A stretch of 64,000 nucleotides of DNA from an uncultured Clostridium sp. GTDB taxonomy: Bacteria; Bacillota; Clostridia; TANB77; CAG-508. Of this stretch, positions 1-7,816 are shown piece after piece. The notes under the pieces are model-generated. The model searched no databases and was not told the origin of the DNA. It saw only the letters and a program-made list of their open reading frames with translations. The DNA lies in NCBI GenBank assembly GCA_948467875.1, contig CAOKFZ010000007.1, positions 19,514 to 83,513 of the forward strand. The letters are read 5' to 3'. A program made the position numbers and the translations under genes. Numbering within the stretch: position 1 is the first letter of the stretch; each line of letters opens with the position of its first letter.

Positions 1-1
1 T

Positions 2-82
2 GGCATTAATTTCATCATCATGATTTTAGCCAATTTAAAATTCAAATTTAAGAAAGGAAATTCAATTATTCACTATGGTTAA
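2..82 (+). CDS. C-terminal end of a GerAB-type spore germination permease (partial)
   Basis: An open frame enters from the left edge, encodes about 26 hydrophobic then basic residues ending NSIIHYG, and stops at TAA 80-82. It overlaps the start of the next gene by 8 bases, the tight coupling usual for gerAB-gerAC. The identity rests on position before gerAC and on the membrane-like then basic tail. Too little is visible to be sure of the family. Confidence 0.5.
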   Translation, partial: GINFIIMILANLKFKFKKGNSIIHYG

Positions 83-1217
83 AAAATACATTGCTTTTTT
101 ATTGATTTTAACAGTACTTCTCTTTACTCTAACAGGCTGCTATGATTCAACTGGTATTGAGAATTTTTACTATATTGTTGCCATTGGAATTGACAAATCC
201 AAAGAAGATGAAGAATTAATTACGCTTCATGTGCAAAATGCTAAACCAACCAGTTCTTCTTCAGGCTCTAGTTCTCAATCCAATGAATCAAAAATTTACT
301 CTGTAGATTGTAAAACCATTGAATCTGGCATCAATATTTTAAATAATTATTTAAATAAGAAAATCAATTTATCCCATTGTTCTGCTATTATTTTTTCAGA
401 AGAAGTAGCCAGAAGCGGCATAAAAAATTACATTAACACACTGGGCAATGACACTGAGGTAAGAGCCACTTGTAATGTAATTGTCAGTTCAAAATCTGCT
501 TATGATTTATTAAATAATGTTACCAATTCCAGTGACAGCTTTTCTTCTCGCTTATATGACTACATCTTAAATTCAGTGGATTACACAGGTTATACAATTG
601 ATGCCGACTTCAATAGCTTTTCTTCTCGCATCAACAACAAACAAACACAAGCTGTTGCCATTTACTCTGTTGTTAATGATGATACTGTACAAAACTCAGG
701 AGCTGCTGTTTTCAAAGATGGCTCTATGGTAGGAACCATTTGTCCACTTCGAAGCATTGCCCATCTCATGGTAACTAATCACTTAGAAGCTAGTATGATA
801 CCGATTGACAGTCCTTTTGATGAAAAAGGAGTAATTGATGTCAATATTAAAAAACTGAAAGCACCTGATATTGATGTAAGTCTAAAAGACAATCATCCAT
901 TCATTAAAATCGATTTATATTTGCAAGGAAACATTAACAGTTCTGGAGAAGAATTTGATTATACCAATCAAGAGAACATTAAAAAGCTAGAAGATGCTTG
1001 TAATCAATATATTGAAATTCTAGTAAACGAATATTTAGACAAAATCATAAAAGAATATAACTCTGATATTGCAGGTTTTGGTGGTATGCTATCTTCCAAA
1101 TTTTTGACAGTCGATGATTATCAAAAAATTCACTGGAACGATATTTTTAAAGATTCAAAATACGAAGTTCACGTCAATACCACTATCACATCCAGTCAAT
1201 TATTAAATCGAGAATAA
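75..1217 (+). CDS. gerAC: Ger(x)C family spore germination lipoprotein
   Basis: This is the C subunit of a GerA-type nutrient germinant receptor in the spore inner membrane. Residues 1-22 form a lipoprotein signal peptide ending in the lipobox LTGC, so Cys22 should be lipidated. The next stretch (GIENFYYIVAIGIDKS) is the typical N-terminal strand of GerAC proteins, and the 380-residue length is normal. A Ser-rich linker lies near residues 57-70. The ATG is preceded by AAGAAAGGAAA and overlaps the previous frame. A small membrane protein gene follows 16 bases later, as is often seen downstream of gerA operons. Family assignment is strong; the germinant cannot be inferred. Confidence 0.88.
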   Translation: MVKKYIAFLLILTVLLFTLTGCYDSTGIENFYYIVAIGIDKSKEDEELITLHVQNAKPTSSSSGSSSQSNESKIYSVDCKTIESGINILNNYLNKKINLSHCSAIIFSEEVARSGIKNYINTLGNDTEVRATCNVIVSSKSAYDLLNNVTNSSDSFSSRLYDYILNSVDYTGYTIDADFNSFSSRINNKQTQAVAIYSVVNDDTVQNSGAAVFKDGSMVGTICPLRSIAHLMVTNHLEASMIPIDSPFDEKGVIDVNIKKLKAPDIDVSLKDNHPFIKIDLYLQGNINSSGEEFDYTNQENIKKLEDACNQYIEILVNEYLDKIIKEYNSDIAGFGGMLSSKFLTVDDYQKIHWNDIFKDSKYEVHVNTTITSSQLLNRE

Positions 1218-1233
1218 TTTACAAGGAGGTTTT

Positions 1234-1408
1234 ATGACAGTTTTAGCAATTATTTTAATTATTTTGTGTTTTATGAAAAGTTTTTATTACGGCATTTATG
1301 AAATCAAGCAAAAGCAAAATAAGCCAGGAGGAATTGCAGTTTGTTTATTTGCAATTCTCCGGTCTTATCTTTCCCATTGTTATTATTTTTTGGCAATATA
1401 TTTTATAA
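1234..1408 (+). CDS. Small gerA-linked membrane protein, reading frame interrupted at an in-frame CGG
   Basis: The gene starts with ATG after an ideal AAGGAGG. The first 42 codons encode a hydrophobic helix, a charged loop (YEIKQKQNKPGG) and the start of a second helix. At CGG 1360-1362 the frame leaves the expected protein and runs into low-complexity sequence. If the C is skipped, translation continues as AIL-GLIFPIVIIFWQYIL and stops at TAA 1406-1408, completing a clean second membrane helix in a 57-residue protein. I infer that this is the true product. Read without the skip it would be a 103-residue ORF running through the downstream inverted repeat. Function is unknown beyond its link to the germination operon. 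Confidence 0.7.
1360..1362 (+). other. CGG +1 recoding site 1
   Basis: Context is CTC CGG TCT in the zero frame. Skipping C gives CTC-GGT-CTT (Leu-Gly-Leu) and restores the second membrane helix. Confidence 0.65.
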
Positions 1409-1410
1409 AA

Positions 1411-1529
1411 AATATGATATTTATGAATTTCTCCATTTTCCCCATTCTAAAAATTATAACAAAATCAAAGATTTTGATAATTTTTGAACGGTCCCCACAA
1501 ATCATTTCAAAATTAATAAATATCATATT
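1411..1529. repeat. Long imperfect inverted repeat between convergent genes
   Basis: The arms 1411-1430 and 1510-1529 pair over 20 bases with one mismatch. Inside lies a second hairpin (1449-1485) in which AAAATTAT...AAAATC pairs with GATTTT...ATAATTTT. The structure fills the whole gap between the converging gerA operon and thyX. It could act as a two-way terminator or be a small non-coding mobile-type element. I see no target-site duplication that decides between them. Confidence 0.6.
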
Positions 1530-1534
1530 CCAAG

Positions 1535-2200
1535 CTACTCTATAATTTTAAGCTCTGCATATTTTTTAGCATCAAAATCTTCATTGTATGGAACTTCATC
1601 AAATAATGCTGGCATTTGTTGTTTGAAATACAAAAGCAATGGTATCATAAATTGCTGGATAGAAGGATGTGCATGCTTATCTGCCCTTAAGCTAAAAATA
1701 TGTCTCCATTCTCGAATATTCGCTGTCATCGTCAATTCAGCCGCTGTACTGTGTGGCAATAACAAACGCAATTGGTCTGGAAGTGCTCCTTTTTTAGCCA
1801 TCGTATTATAAGTGGTTTCAATATTTTGCATGCAATTTTTCCAGTCTTCTAATAACTCAGTATCATCAATATTACAAGGCTCAATAAAAGAGATTTCGCT
1901 TCCGAATTTGTCTTTTGAATAATTGCAATAACGTGTACTTTCAATCGAAAAAGAAGCCAAACGATGACGTGTAATATCTTTATAAGCTCCAACATCACAA
2001 CAAATTCGTACTGTTACTTTTTCGTGCTCAAGAACAGATTCATGTCCACGATTAATGCAATTTCTCAAAAAATGGTCATAACTATTTTCCTTAATATTGC
2101 CTTCTGTACGATAACAGTGTTTCGCTGCTCTCTCTAAATTTTTCATTACTGTTATTCCATCTATTGCTTCTAACTCTACCCAAGGTTTAATAATTTTCAT
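1535..2200 (-). CDS. thyX: Flavin-dependent thymidylate synthase ThyX
   Basis: ThyX makes dTMP from dUMP using FAD, NADPH and methylenetetrahydrofolate. The family signature RHRxxSxxxxSxR is visible as RHRLASFSIESTR near residues 78-90, and the conserved HxSxxEH-type helix appears as RGHESVLEHE. The length of 221 residues is normal. ATG follows TGGAGG. It is monocistronic, with a promoter at 2229-2257 and the large inverted repeat downstream. Confidence 0.95.
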   Translation of the reverse strand: MKIIKPWVELEAIDGITVMKNLERAAKHCYRTEGNIKENSYDHFLRNCINRGHESVLEHEKVTVRICCDVGAYKDITRHRLASFSIESTRYCNYSKDKFGSEISFIEPCNIDDTELLEDWKNCMQNIETTYNTMAKKGALPDQLRLLLPHSTAAELTMTANIREWRHIFSLRADKHAHPSIQQFMIPLLLYFKQQMPALFDEVPYNEDFDAKKYAELKIIE

Positions 2201-2228
2201 ATTTTTTCCTCCATTTATTTCTTTTTTA

Positions 2229-2257
2229 TTTATATCATATCCTCATTATTTTTTCAA
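2229..2257 (-). promoter_or_regulatory. Sigma-A-type promoter of thyX
   Basis: On the minus strand TTGAAA (2252-2257) is separated by 17 bases from TATAAA (2229-2234), about 30 bases before the thyX start. Confidence 0.6.
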
Positions 2258-2381
2258 TAAAAAATAACAAATTTTTTAACGTCCGTTTTCTTAACATGCC
2301 ATTTTATTTTGCGCACGTAAACTTAACATCTCTATTTTAATGCAAGCTTTAGCTTACATTTTGTCAACTAAAGCTTACATT

Positions 2382-2412
2382 AAAAAACACCAGTTATAAA
2401 CTGATGTTTTTT
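2382..2412 (-). terminator. Intrinsic terminator after the 2415-3356 gene
   Basis: Arms 2382-2393 and 2401-2412 form a 12-bp stem with one mismatch around a 7-base loop, with A and T runs on the outside. It lies just after the stop codon of the minus-strand gene. Confidence 0.8.
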
Positions 2413-2414
2413 CT

Positions 2415-3356
2415 CTATTCTCCTCTGCCTTCTGGCAATGCAGGATAATCTAATATCACTTTAATTTGCATAATATATTTTATGGTTCTGACAAATTTAC
2501 TATTTTTAATTTTTTGCCACAAACTTGGCTTTGTTTCAAATCGAGTATCCAAAATAAAATTATCTAAATCCTCATTTGAATCATCATTATTAGCATTATT
2601 ATTGGGAATATTTTCTGTAATAATATCTTGTAATAATTCAGAAGTTGGCTTGCTTGTAGCAATAGTTGTCTCTTCTTTAACAATTTCTTCAAATTGATTA
2701 TTCTTTACAGTTGGCTCTAAAACTTGTGCTGGAGCTGGAATATATTTTAGTGCTTCTGCTACTTCAATTCCAATATAACTTAGTGCCTTTGAAAGATCTT
2801 CAATTCTCTCCATATCAATTTCGATGAAACTATTGGATTCTAGATTTTTGATTTTTGCTTTAATCAATTTTTCAGATGCCTGATACTCTTCTGAATTTGC
2901 TTCTGTTGTTCCAATCAAATTTAACGCTTCTACAATATCTTCTGGATATTTTCTTTTGACTTTTTTCAAAATTTCTTTCCAATTTTTGGCTTTGATTTGA
3001 ACTGCTTTTAACACATCTGACAAAACATTCGCAAGTTTGATATTTTTTTCTCTTTCGCGAATTAAATCCTCCACTTTTTTTGTGTTTTCTTCAAATTGAT
3101 TTGTTGCAAATTCAACCAAATCATAAGCTGCTTTATAAACATCTGCTGGAAACGTATTTTTTTGAGGATATTCCATCAAATACGTTTTAATCGATTCCAC
3201 CAAATCCCTAAAATATGTATCTTCCTCTAGCTTAACAATTTGTTTTTTGCTGGTTGGATTAATTAATTTTTGTGTTTTGTCTATTTGTGATAAAATTTTT
3301 TCTTCCGTGATTACCATTTTCACGTTTACTATGCCTGATTTTTTAAAAAATGACAT
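2415..3356 (-). CDS. Helical cytosolic protein of unknown function
   Basis: I do not recognise this 313-residue protein. It has no signal peptide. Residues about 1-215 are charged, Lys/Glu-rich and probably alpha-helical. Residues about 215-265 are a low-complexity acidic and Asn-rich linker (NNNANNDDSNEDLD). The last 35 residues are basic (WQKIKNSKFVRTIKYI). The start follows GGAGGT and a clear promoter at 3424-3452, and a terminator follows, so it is a single-gene unit. The layout of a helical body, flexible linker and basic tail could suit an adaptor, but that is a guess. Confidence 0.8.
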   Translation of the reverse strand: MSFFKKSGIVNVKMVITEEKILSQIDKTQKLINPTSKKQIVKLEEDTYFRDLVESIKTYLMEYPQKNTFPADVYKAAYDLVEFATNQFEENTKKVEDLIREREKNIKLANVLSDVLKAVQIKAKNWKEILKKVKRKYPEDIVEALNLIGTTEANSEEYQASEKLIKAKIKNLESNSFIEIDMERIEDLSKALSYIGIEVAEALKYIPAPAQVLEPTVKNNQFEEIVKEETTIATSKPTSELLQDIITENIPNNNANNDDSNEDLDNFILDTRFETKPSLWQKIKNSKFVRTIKYIMQIKVILDYPALPEGRGE

Positions 3357-3423
3357 TGTAAACTTACCTCCTTAGTTTCATTCTATGCGCTTCATCCAAA
3401 AACACATTTCTTTCACTATTCCT

Positions 3424-3452
3424 ATTATACATTCTTTATTTGAAAAATTCAA
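3424..3452 (-). promoter_or_regulatory. Sigma-A-type promoter
   Basis: On the minus strand TTGAAT (3447-3452), a 17-base spacer and a perfect TATAAT (3424-3429) precede the 2415-3356 gene. Confidence 0.65.
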
Positions 3453-3535
3453 GTGATTTTTCGACTTTTTGTATTACATTTTCGTAACAACTTCTGTTTG
3501 TTTGTAATATTTTTGTAACATTTTGTCAATTTTTG

Positions 3536-5284
3536 TTATGGATTAATTCCTAATTTTTTCAATTCTTCAAAGCGTTTAATTTTCTGAGTTGTCGTTTTTA
3601 TCAACTCTTCCTCTGTAATCATCAATTCTTTTACATATTTATAAGTTGGCATTTTTTTATTGATTTCTTTAATCTGTTTCCAAATCACATTTTTGATGTC
3701 TTCTTCTTTTTCCAAACCAAGTTCTGTTTGGAAAATTTCTTTATCATACACTACTTTGGCTGCCAGTTTCAAATCCATTTTATCCTCGTCTTCTGGCTTG
3801 CCATACACCATCGATTCTTTCACGCCCTTCAGGTCATTTATCATTGCCTCAATCTCTTCTGGATAAATATTTTTTCCATTTTTCAAAACAATCACATTCT
3901 TTTTGCGCCCTGTGATATGCAAAAATTCATCTTTATCAAAATAGCCCAAATCGCCTGTATGAAACCAACCATCTACAATTGCCTCTTTCGTCGCCTCTTC
4001 ATGATTGATATAACCAGCCATGACCGTATCACCTTTTACAATAATTTCGCCAATTCCTTCCTCGTTTGGCTCAAAAATGCTAGCCTCCAAACTTGGAAAC
4101 ACTTTTCCAACCGAACCATATCTAACAACCGTTTTATGTTCTGCTGCGATAACTGGCGAAGTTTCCGTTAAACCATAACCTTGATATGTATCAATTCCCA
4201 AATCATTTAAGCCTTTTTCCATTTTGGGATCAAAAGCAGCTGCACCAGCCACAAACAGCCTTAACTTTCCGCCAAGCGAACGATGAATATCTTTAAAAAT
4301 ACTTCTTCTTTTATCTATCCCAATTTTGCGCAAAAAATTGCTAATCTTTAAGCCCATCTGCAATTTTTTCATTTTGCCTTGTTTTTCGACAGTTTTCATA
4401 ACTGTTTTATACAGACTTTCAAAAAGCACTGGCACAGAAATCATTACACTGACTTGATATTCGCGGATGTTATCGGCAATGTGTCTGATGCCTTCGCAAT
4501 AAGTAATTGTAGCTCCCACAAAAATCGGATACAAAAAACCAACTGTACATTCATAGGTATGATGAAGTGGCAAAAAGGACAACAAAGTATCGTTTTCACT
4601 TACATCAAAAACAGACGCAATATCGTACACATTTGTCACAATATTTTTATGTGACAAGGAAACAGCTTTACTTTTCGACGTTGTTCCTGATGTGAATAAC
4701 ATAATCGCCATTTTCTCATTATCAATTGGCGCTTCGATAAATGTTTTAGCACCATTGCGGATTAAATCACGTCCAATGCCAATTAGCTCTTTTTGCGAAT
4801 AAACCTCATCTGTACTTTTTTCGGTGTCCATCGAAATAAAAAACTTGATTTTGCCGATTTTCTCTTTTCTTACTTTTTCCATAATCGCATCATATTTACT
4901 AGAATAAAAAATCACTTCCGCTTCAGAGCCTTCTATCAGATTGATAATTTCTACTTCTGGAAGCGAACGATCTAATGGCACAATGACACCTGTTCCATTG
5001 ACTGTTGCAAAATAAGTCAAGGTCCATTCATAGCGATTTTCTGAAATGACTGCAATGCGTTTGTCTTTTAAACCTAAACTCAGCAGCGCAGTTCCCAAAC
5101 AGTTAATTTCCTCGATATATTCGCCATAAGTTTTCGTGCGAAATTTTCCCGGTGTTTCTGTTTTAAATTTAAATGCCACTTTATCCTGATACTTTTTTTC
5201 GGTTTGTTGCAATAATTCTTTTAAATTATTGATTTTGTCAACTTGATATAATCTCTCGCAACCTTTATAAATCTTGGTTTCCAT
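3536..5284 (-). CDS. AMP-forming acyl-CoA ligase (long-chain fatty acid type)
   Basis: A 582-residue member of the AMP-binding (ANL) superfamily that activates a fatty acid with ATP and CoA. The P-loop-like motif LFTSGTTSKSKAVSLSHKN lies near residue 196, the adenylate-binding YQGYGLTETSP near 371 and the hinge/aspartate motif GWFHTGDLGYFD near 440. The C-terminal lysine region (TTTQKIKRFE) is present. The start follows AGGGAGAG, 12 bases after the corrected stop of the TetR gene, so the two are probably co-transcribed. TetR regulators commonly control such ligases through an acyl-CoA ligand, which is inference here. Substrate chain length cannot be read from the sequence. Confidence 0.9.
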   Translation of the reverse strand: METKIYKGCERLYQVDKINNLKELLQQTEKKYQDKVAFKFKTETPGKFRTKTYGEYIEEINCLGTALLSLGLKDKRIAVISENRYEWTLTYFATVNGTGVIVPLDRSLPEVEIINLIEGSEAEVIFYSSKYDAIMEKVRKEKIGKIKFFISMDTEKSTDEVYSQKELIGIGRDLIRNGAKTFIEAPIDNEKMAIMLFTSGTTSKSKAVSLSHKNIVTNVYDIASVFDVSENDTLLSFLPLHHTYECTVGFLYPIFVGATITYCEGIRHIADNIREYQVSVMISVPVLFESLYKTVMKTVEKQGKMKKLQMGLKISNFLRKIGIDKRRSIFKDIHRSLGGKLRLFVAGAAAFDPKMEKGLNDLGIDTYQGYGLTETSPVIAAEHKTVVRYGSVGKVFPSLEASIFEPNEEGIGEIIVKGDTVMAGYINHEEATKEAIVDGWFHTGDLGYFDKDEFLHITGRKKNVIVLKNGKNIYPEEIEAMINDLKGVKESMVYGKPEDEDKMDLKLAAKVVYDKEIFQTELGLEKEEDIKNVIWKQIKEINKKMPTYKYVKELMITEEELIKTTTQKIKRFEELKKLGINP

Positions 5285-5296
5285 TTTTCTCTCCCT

Positions 5297-5858
5297 TTAT
5301 CTTAATTTGTCAAGCAAATTTTTTTCATATTCTTGATACAAGGTATCCACCTCAAAATCGCCAACTTTTCTTTTATAAATCAAACTCGAACACGTTAGCG
5401 AAAAAATTTCGCAAGCCAATAGCTCGGCATTTCCCTTTTTGATATCTCCGTTTTGCATGCCGCTCTTCTAAAATATTTTCAATCACTTTTATGTATTCCA
5501 TGACTTTTTCTTTACAAAGCACATTTCGCTTCTCATTTCCCCAAACTTGGCTCATAACAATGGTTAAAACATTTTCGTATTTTTTTATTCCTTTTAGCTG
5601 AATGAGCACAATCGCCTTTAACTTTTCAATTGTGGTATCACATTTAGAAGTTTTGATTTCAATACTCATTTTTAAAAGTTTCATGCCCTCTTCTACCAAG
5701 AAATTAAAAATTTCTTCCTTGCTCGAAAAATGATAATATAAGGTCCCTTTGGCAACCCCCACCGTTGCTGTAATTTCTTCAATGCTGGTTGCTTCGTATC
5801 CTTTCTCAGAAAACAATTTCATGGAAGTTTCAAATATTTTTCGTTTTGTTTTTTTCAC
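5297..5858 (-). CDS. TetR/AcrR family regulator, frame interrupted at an in-frame CGG
   Basis: The N-terminus is a TetR helix-turn-helix (FSEKGYEATSIEEITATVGVAKGTLYYHFSSK split across residues 14-45). I prefer the GTG start at 5858, placed correctly after AAGGAG, to an upstream in-frame ATG. At codon CGG (5460-5462) the zero frame turns into basic sequence and ends at 5373. Skipping the C gives EE-GMQNGDIKKGNAELLACEIF and a normal TetR ligand domain to TAA 5297-5299, making 186 residues, the usual size. The corrected stop then sits 12 bases before the ligase start. The gene shares an operon with the permease and DUF4321 gene upstream. Its ligand is unknown; acyl-CoA is plausible from the neighbour. 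Confidence 0.8.
5460..5462 (-). other. CGG +1 recoding site 2 (TetR)
   Basis: Context is GAA GAG CGG CAT. Skipping C gives GAG-GGC-ATG (Glu-Gly-Met) and restores the TetR C-terminal domain. Confidence 0.7.
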
Positions 5859-5871
5859 GTTTCTTCTCCTT

Positions 5872-6717
5872 CTATAAAACAAATCCTACCATCTCTAATA
5901 GAATTCCACATAAAACTCCAATCAAATATAATATGGAAACTATTTTTAAATTTTCTTTTGCATTCTGATTTTCTTTCATCAAAACAATCAGCCCAACACC
6001 AGCTCCGACAAGAAGTCCAGCAATCATCGTCCCTGCCGAAATCACTTCATCAATGTACAATTTAGCAATCATAACAGAGGCTGCACAATTTGGAATAAGT
6101 CCAATTAATCCTGCTAAAATCGGTCCCAAAATCGTTCGATTTTTTAGGAAACCCAAAATGGCTTCTTCTCCTACAAAATGAATAATGCTATTTAAAATCA
6201 AATTCATCACAAAAATAAAAAGTGTAATATGAGCAGTATGCTTTAATGTAGATTTTAAAATTCCTTCTTCACAATGACAATGTGCCTGCTCACACAAATG
6301 TGAAATCTCATTTTGGGTTTGCACTCCTTTTCGCCAAATCAAATCAATCACAATTCCTGCTATCATCCCAATCATGACTTTGATGAAAAGCACTTTGAAA
6401 ATCACTAGCACAGAAACCGATTCTGACAAAAAAACGGGTATCATTTCGTCTGAAGTTGATAAATAAACTGCCATTAAAGTGCCAAGAGAAATGACGCGTC
6501 CACAATACAAATTAGTTGCAGAAACAGAAAAGCCGCATTGCGGAAAGGCGCCTAACGCGCTTCCAATGACTGGTCCCCATTTTCCTGACTGTTTCATGTG
6601 CTCTTTATGCCTATCAGACATTTTATGTTCTAAATATTCCATCAGCCAATAAGTTACCAATAAAAACGGTATTAACTTGACACTATCTAGCACAGCCTCT
6701 TCTAAAATTTCTAACAT
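5872..6717 (-). CDS. ArsP_2-like putative metal permease
   Basis: A 281-residue polytopic membrane protein resembling the putative manganese or heavy-metal exporter family (ArsP_2, ten-helix type). Two similar halves each carry a conserved Cys-containing motif: GAFPQCGFSVSATNLY near residue 56 and LIPNCAASVMIAKLY near 212. These pseudo-repeats are typical of inverted-topology transporters. A His/Cys-rich loop (HLCEQAHCHCEEG) near residue 139 could bind metal. It lies between the DUF4321 gene and TetR in one operon and starts after a GAGGT site. The substrate is not established. Confidence 0.8.
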   Translation of the reverse strand: MLEILEEAVLDSVKLIPFLLVTYWLMEYLEHKMSDRHKEHMKQSGKWGPVIGSALGAFPQCGFSVSATNLYCGRVISLGTLMAVYLSTSDEMIPVFLSESVSVLVIFKVLFIKVMIGMIAGIVIDLIWRKGVQTQNEISHLCEQAHCHCEEGILKSTLKHTAHITLFIFVMNLILNSIIHFVGEEAILGFLKNRTILGPILAGLIGLIPNCAASVMIAKLYIDEVISAGTMIAGLLVGAGVGLIVLMKENQNAKENLKIVSILYLIGVLCGILLEMVGFVL

Positions 6718-6738
6718 ACCAACCTCTACTTTTTAAAT

Positions 6739-6996
6739 TTACATTTTGCGATACATAAAAAGCGCAATGGCAATTCCGATAATACTTGCAATATTGATTT
6801 TTACCATAAAGCCAAATGTAATTTTCAAAATACTCAAATCTAAAACAAGCGGACTTTCTAGCCCAAAATTCTGCCCAAATCCAAGCCACCAAAGCCAATC
6901 TACTTTAGATGCCAAATCGCCTAATAGACCACCAATTACCAATCCTGACAAAATAAAAATGAGCAAAATCCAAAAACTTTTATCTCTTGTAGCCAT
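6739..6996 (-). CDS. DUF4321 small membrane protein
   Basis: An 85-residue protein with two predicted membrane helices: FWILLIFILSGLVIGGLLG at residues 8-26 and a second near 58-80. The pattern matches the DUF4321 family of small Firmicute membrane proteins, whose function is unknown. It is the first gene of the operon that continues into the permease, TetR and acyl-CoA ligase, with a strong RBS (TAGGAGGAG) and promoter 45 bases upstream. Confidence 0.8.
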   Translation of the reverse strand: MATRDKSFWILLIFILSGLVIGGLLGDLASKVDWLWWLGFGQNFGLESPLVLDLSILKITFGFMVKINIASIIGIAIALFMYRKM

Positions 6997-7040
6997 TTTC
7001 TCCTCCTATTATTTCTTCGTTTGTTATTTTATTTTTTTCT

Positions 7041-7069
7041 ATTATATATGTTATCAATTAAATTTTCAA
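7041..7069 (-). promoter_or_regulatory. Promoter of the DUF4321-permease-TetR-ligase operon
   Basis: On the minus strand TTGAAA (7064-7069), 17 bases and TATAAT (7041-7046). No clear operator palindrome is visible that I would assign to the TetR. Confidence 0.7.
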
Positions 7070-7140
7070 GTGTTTTTGAAAGAAACTTTTATAAATCGTT
7101 ATTATTTATTATAATATTTTATCTTTTTTTGCATAAACTA

Positions 7141-7169
7141 TTGATTATTAACTTAATTTATGGTATAAT
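7141..7169 (+). promoter_or_regulatory. Strong promoter firing into the toxin gene from its 3' side
   Basis: TTGATT (7141-7146), a 17-base spacer ending TGG and TATAAT (7164-7169). The predicted start near 7176 gives a plus-strand RNA that immediately contains the 7190-7229 hairpin and then runs antisense to the orphan toxin gene. Confidence 0.65.
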
Positions 7170-7189
7170 TAAATTAATAATATATTATT

Positions 7190-7229
7190 AGTGAGGTGAT
7201 GTGATCCCTAAGGGTTGCATTGTCTCACT
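7190..7229 (+). ncRNA. Strong plus-strand RNA hairpin, candidate antisense or small-peptide RNA
   Basis: AGTGAG pairs with CTCACT, and the next 12 positions pair fully if G-U pairs are allowed, giving an 18-bp stem around CTAA. The wobble pairs work only on the plus-strand transcript; on the other strand they become A-C mismatches. It lies 20 bases after a good promoter. A GTG-started 19-codon frame with a GAGGTGAT site overlaps it (7201-7260, VIPKGCIVSLHF...). Either a structured antisense RNA or a translated short peptide is possible. Confidence 0.45.
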
Positions 7230-7787
7230 TCATTTTCTTTTAAAACATCTAATTATTTGATTATCTTTTGTAATAATTAATGTATTTACCCAACAAGTTC
7301 TTCTATTTGTATATATATCTTTTGCTTGTTTAATATAATCATCTGTCGTTAATTTTGCATTTGTAATGTCTATAACAAAATTGTCAGCTTGTTTTGGTTT
7401 ATTATGTATTCTATTATATATACCTGTTTTACTTGAACCATTTATACCTTTTCTATCAAATTTTTCATTATTAACTATATAATCTGGTGTCTCGATATTA
7501 TCTACTAAAGTAACTTTAGGGATAAGTTTTACCTTTCCACCATACATTTTTCCTAATAGCTCTGCTGTTTCTATTTCTTCTATGCTAGGTTCTAATTTAA
7601 CCTGTTTCCCATTAACAATATATTTCGTTCCGTCTTCAGCAATAAAATATTTTTGTTTCTTTAATTGGTATCGCTTTTTATTAATATATTGATCTGTTAC
7701 ATCTTCATATTTCAAATTTGTTCCTTCTTTCGCACCGATTATATCACTTTTTACAATACTTGTCGACACTTTTGTAGGTTTTAGCAT
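7230..7787 (-). CDS. Orphan CdiA-type C-terminal toxin domain
   Basis: The last 110 or so residues resemble the nuclease domain found at the C-terminus of contact-dependent toxins and of some phage head-protein fusions: GKMYGGKVKLIPKV, then TPDYIVNNEKFDRKGINGSSK, KQADNFVIDI and a basic end. The first 70 residues look like a linker fragment. The ORF starts inside the terminator of ytvI, without a good RBS or delivery domain, and no immunity gene is recognisable. It may be a remnant left by recombination. Nuclease function is inferred from resemblance only. A promoter and hairpin RNA on the opposite strand cover its 3' end. Confidence 0.6.
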   Translation of the reverse strand: MLKPTKVSTSIVKSDIIGAKEGTNLKYEDVTDQYINKKRYQLKKQKYFIAEDGTKYIVNGKQVKLEPSIEEIETAELLGKMYGGKVKLIPKVTLVDNIETPDYIVNNEKFDRKGINGSSKTGIYNRIHNKPKQADNFVIDITNAKLTTDDYIKQAKDIYTNRRTCWVNTLIITKDNQIIRCFKRK

Positions 7788-7816
7788 AAAACAGCGAAAC
7801 TTCGTTCCGCTGTTTT
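7788..7816 (-). terminator. Intrinsic terminator of ytvI
   Basis: AAAACAGCG (7788-7796) and CGCTGTTTT (7808-7816) form a 9-bp stem directly after the ytvI coding region. Confidence 0.8.

Noticed and set aside
2340-2381. Direct and inverted AGCTTACATT/CTAAAGCT repeats near 2350-2380
   Set aside because: They are short, in AT-rich DNA, and not clearly tied to either gene.
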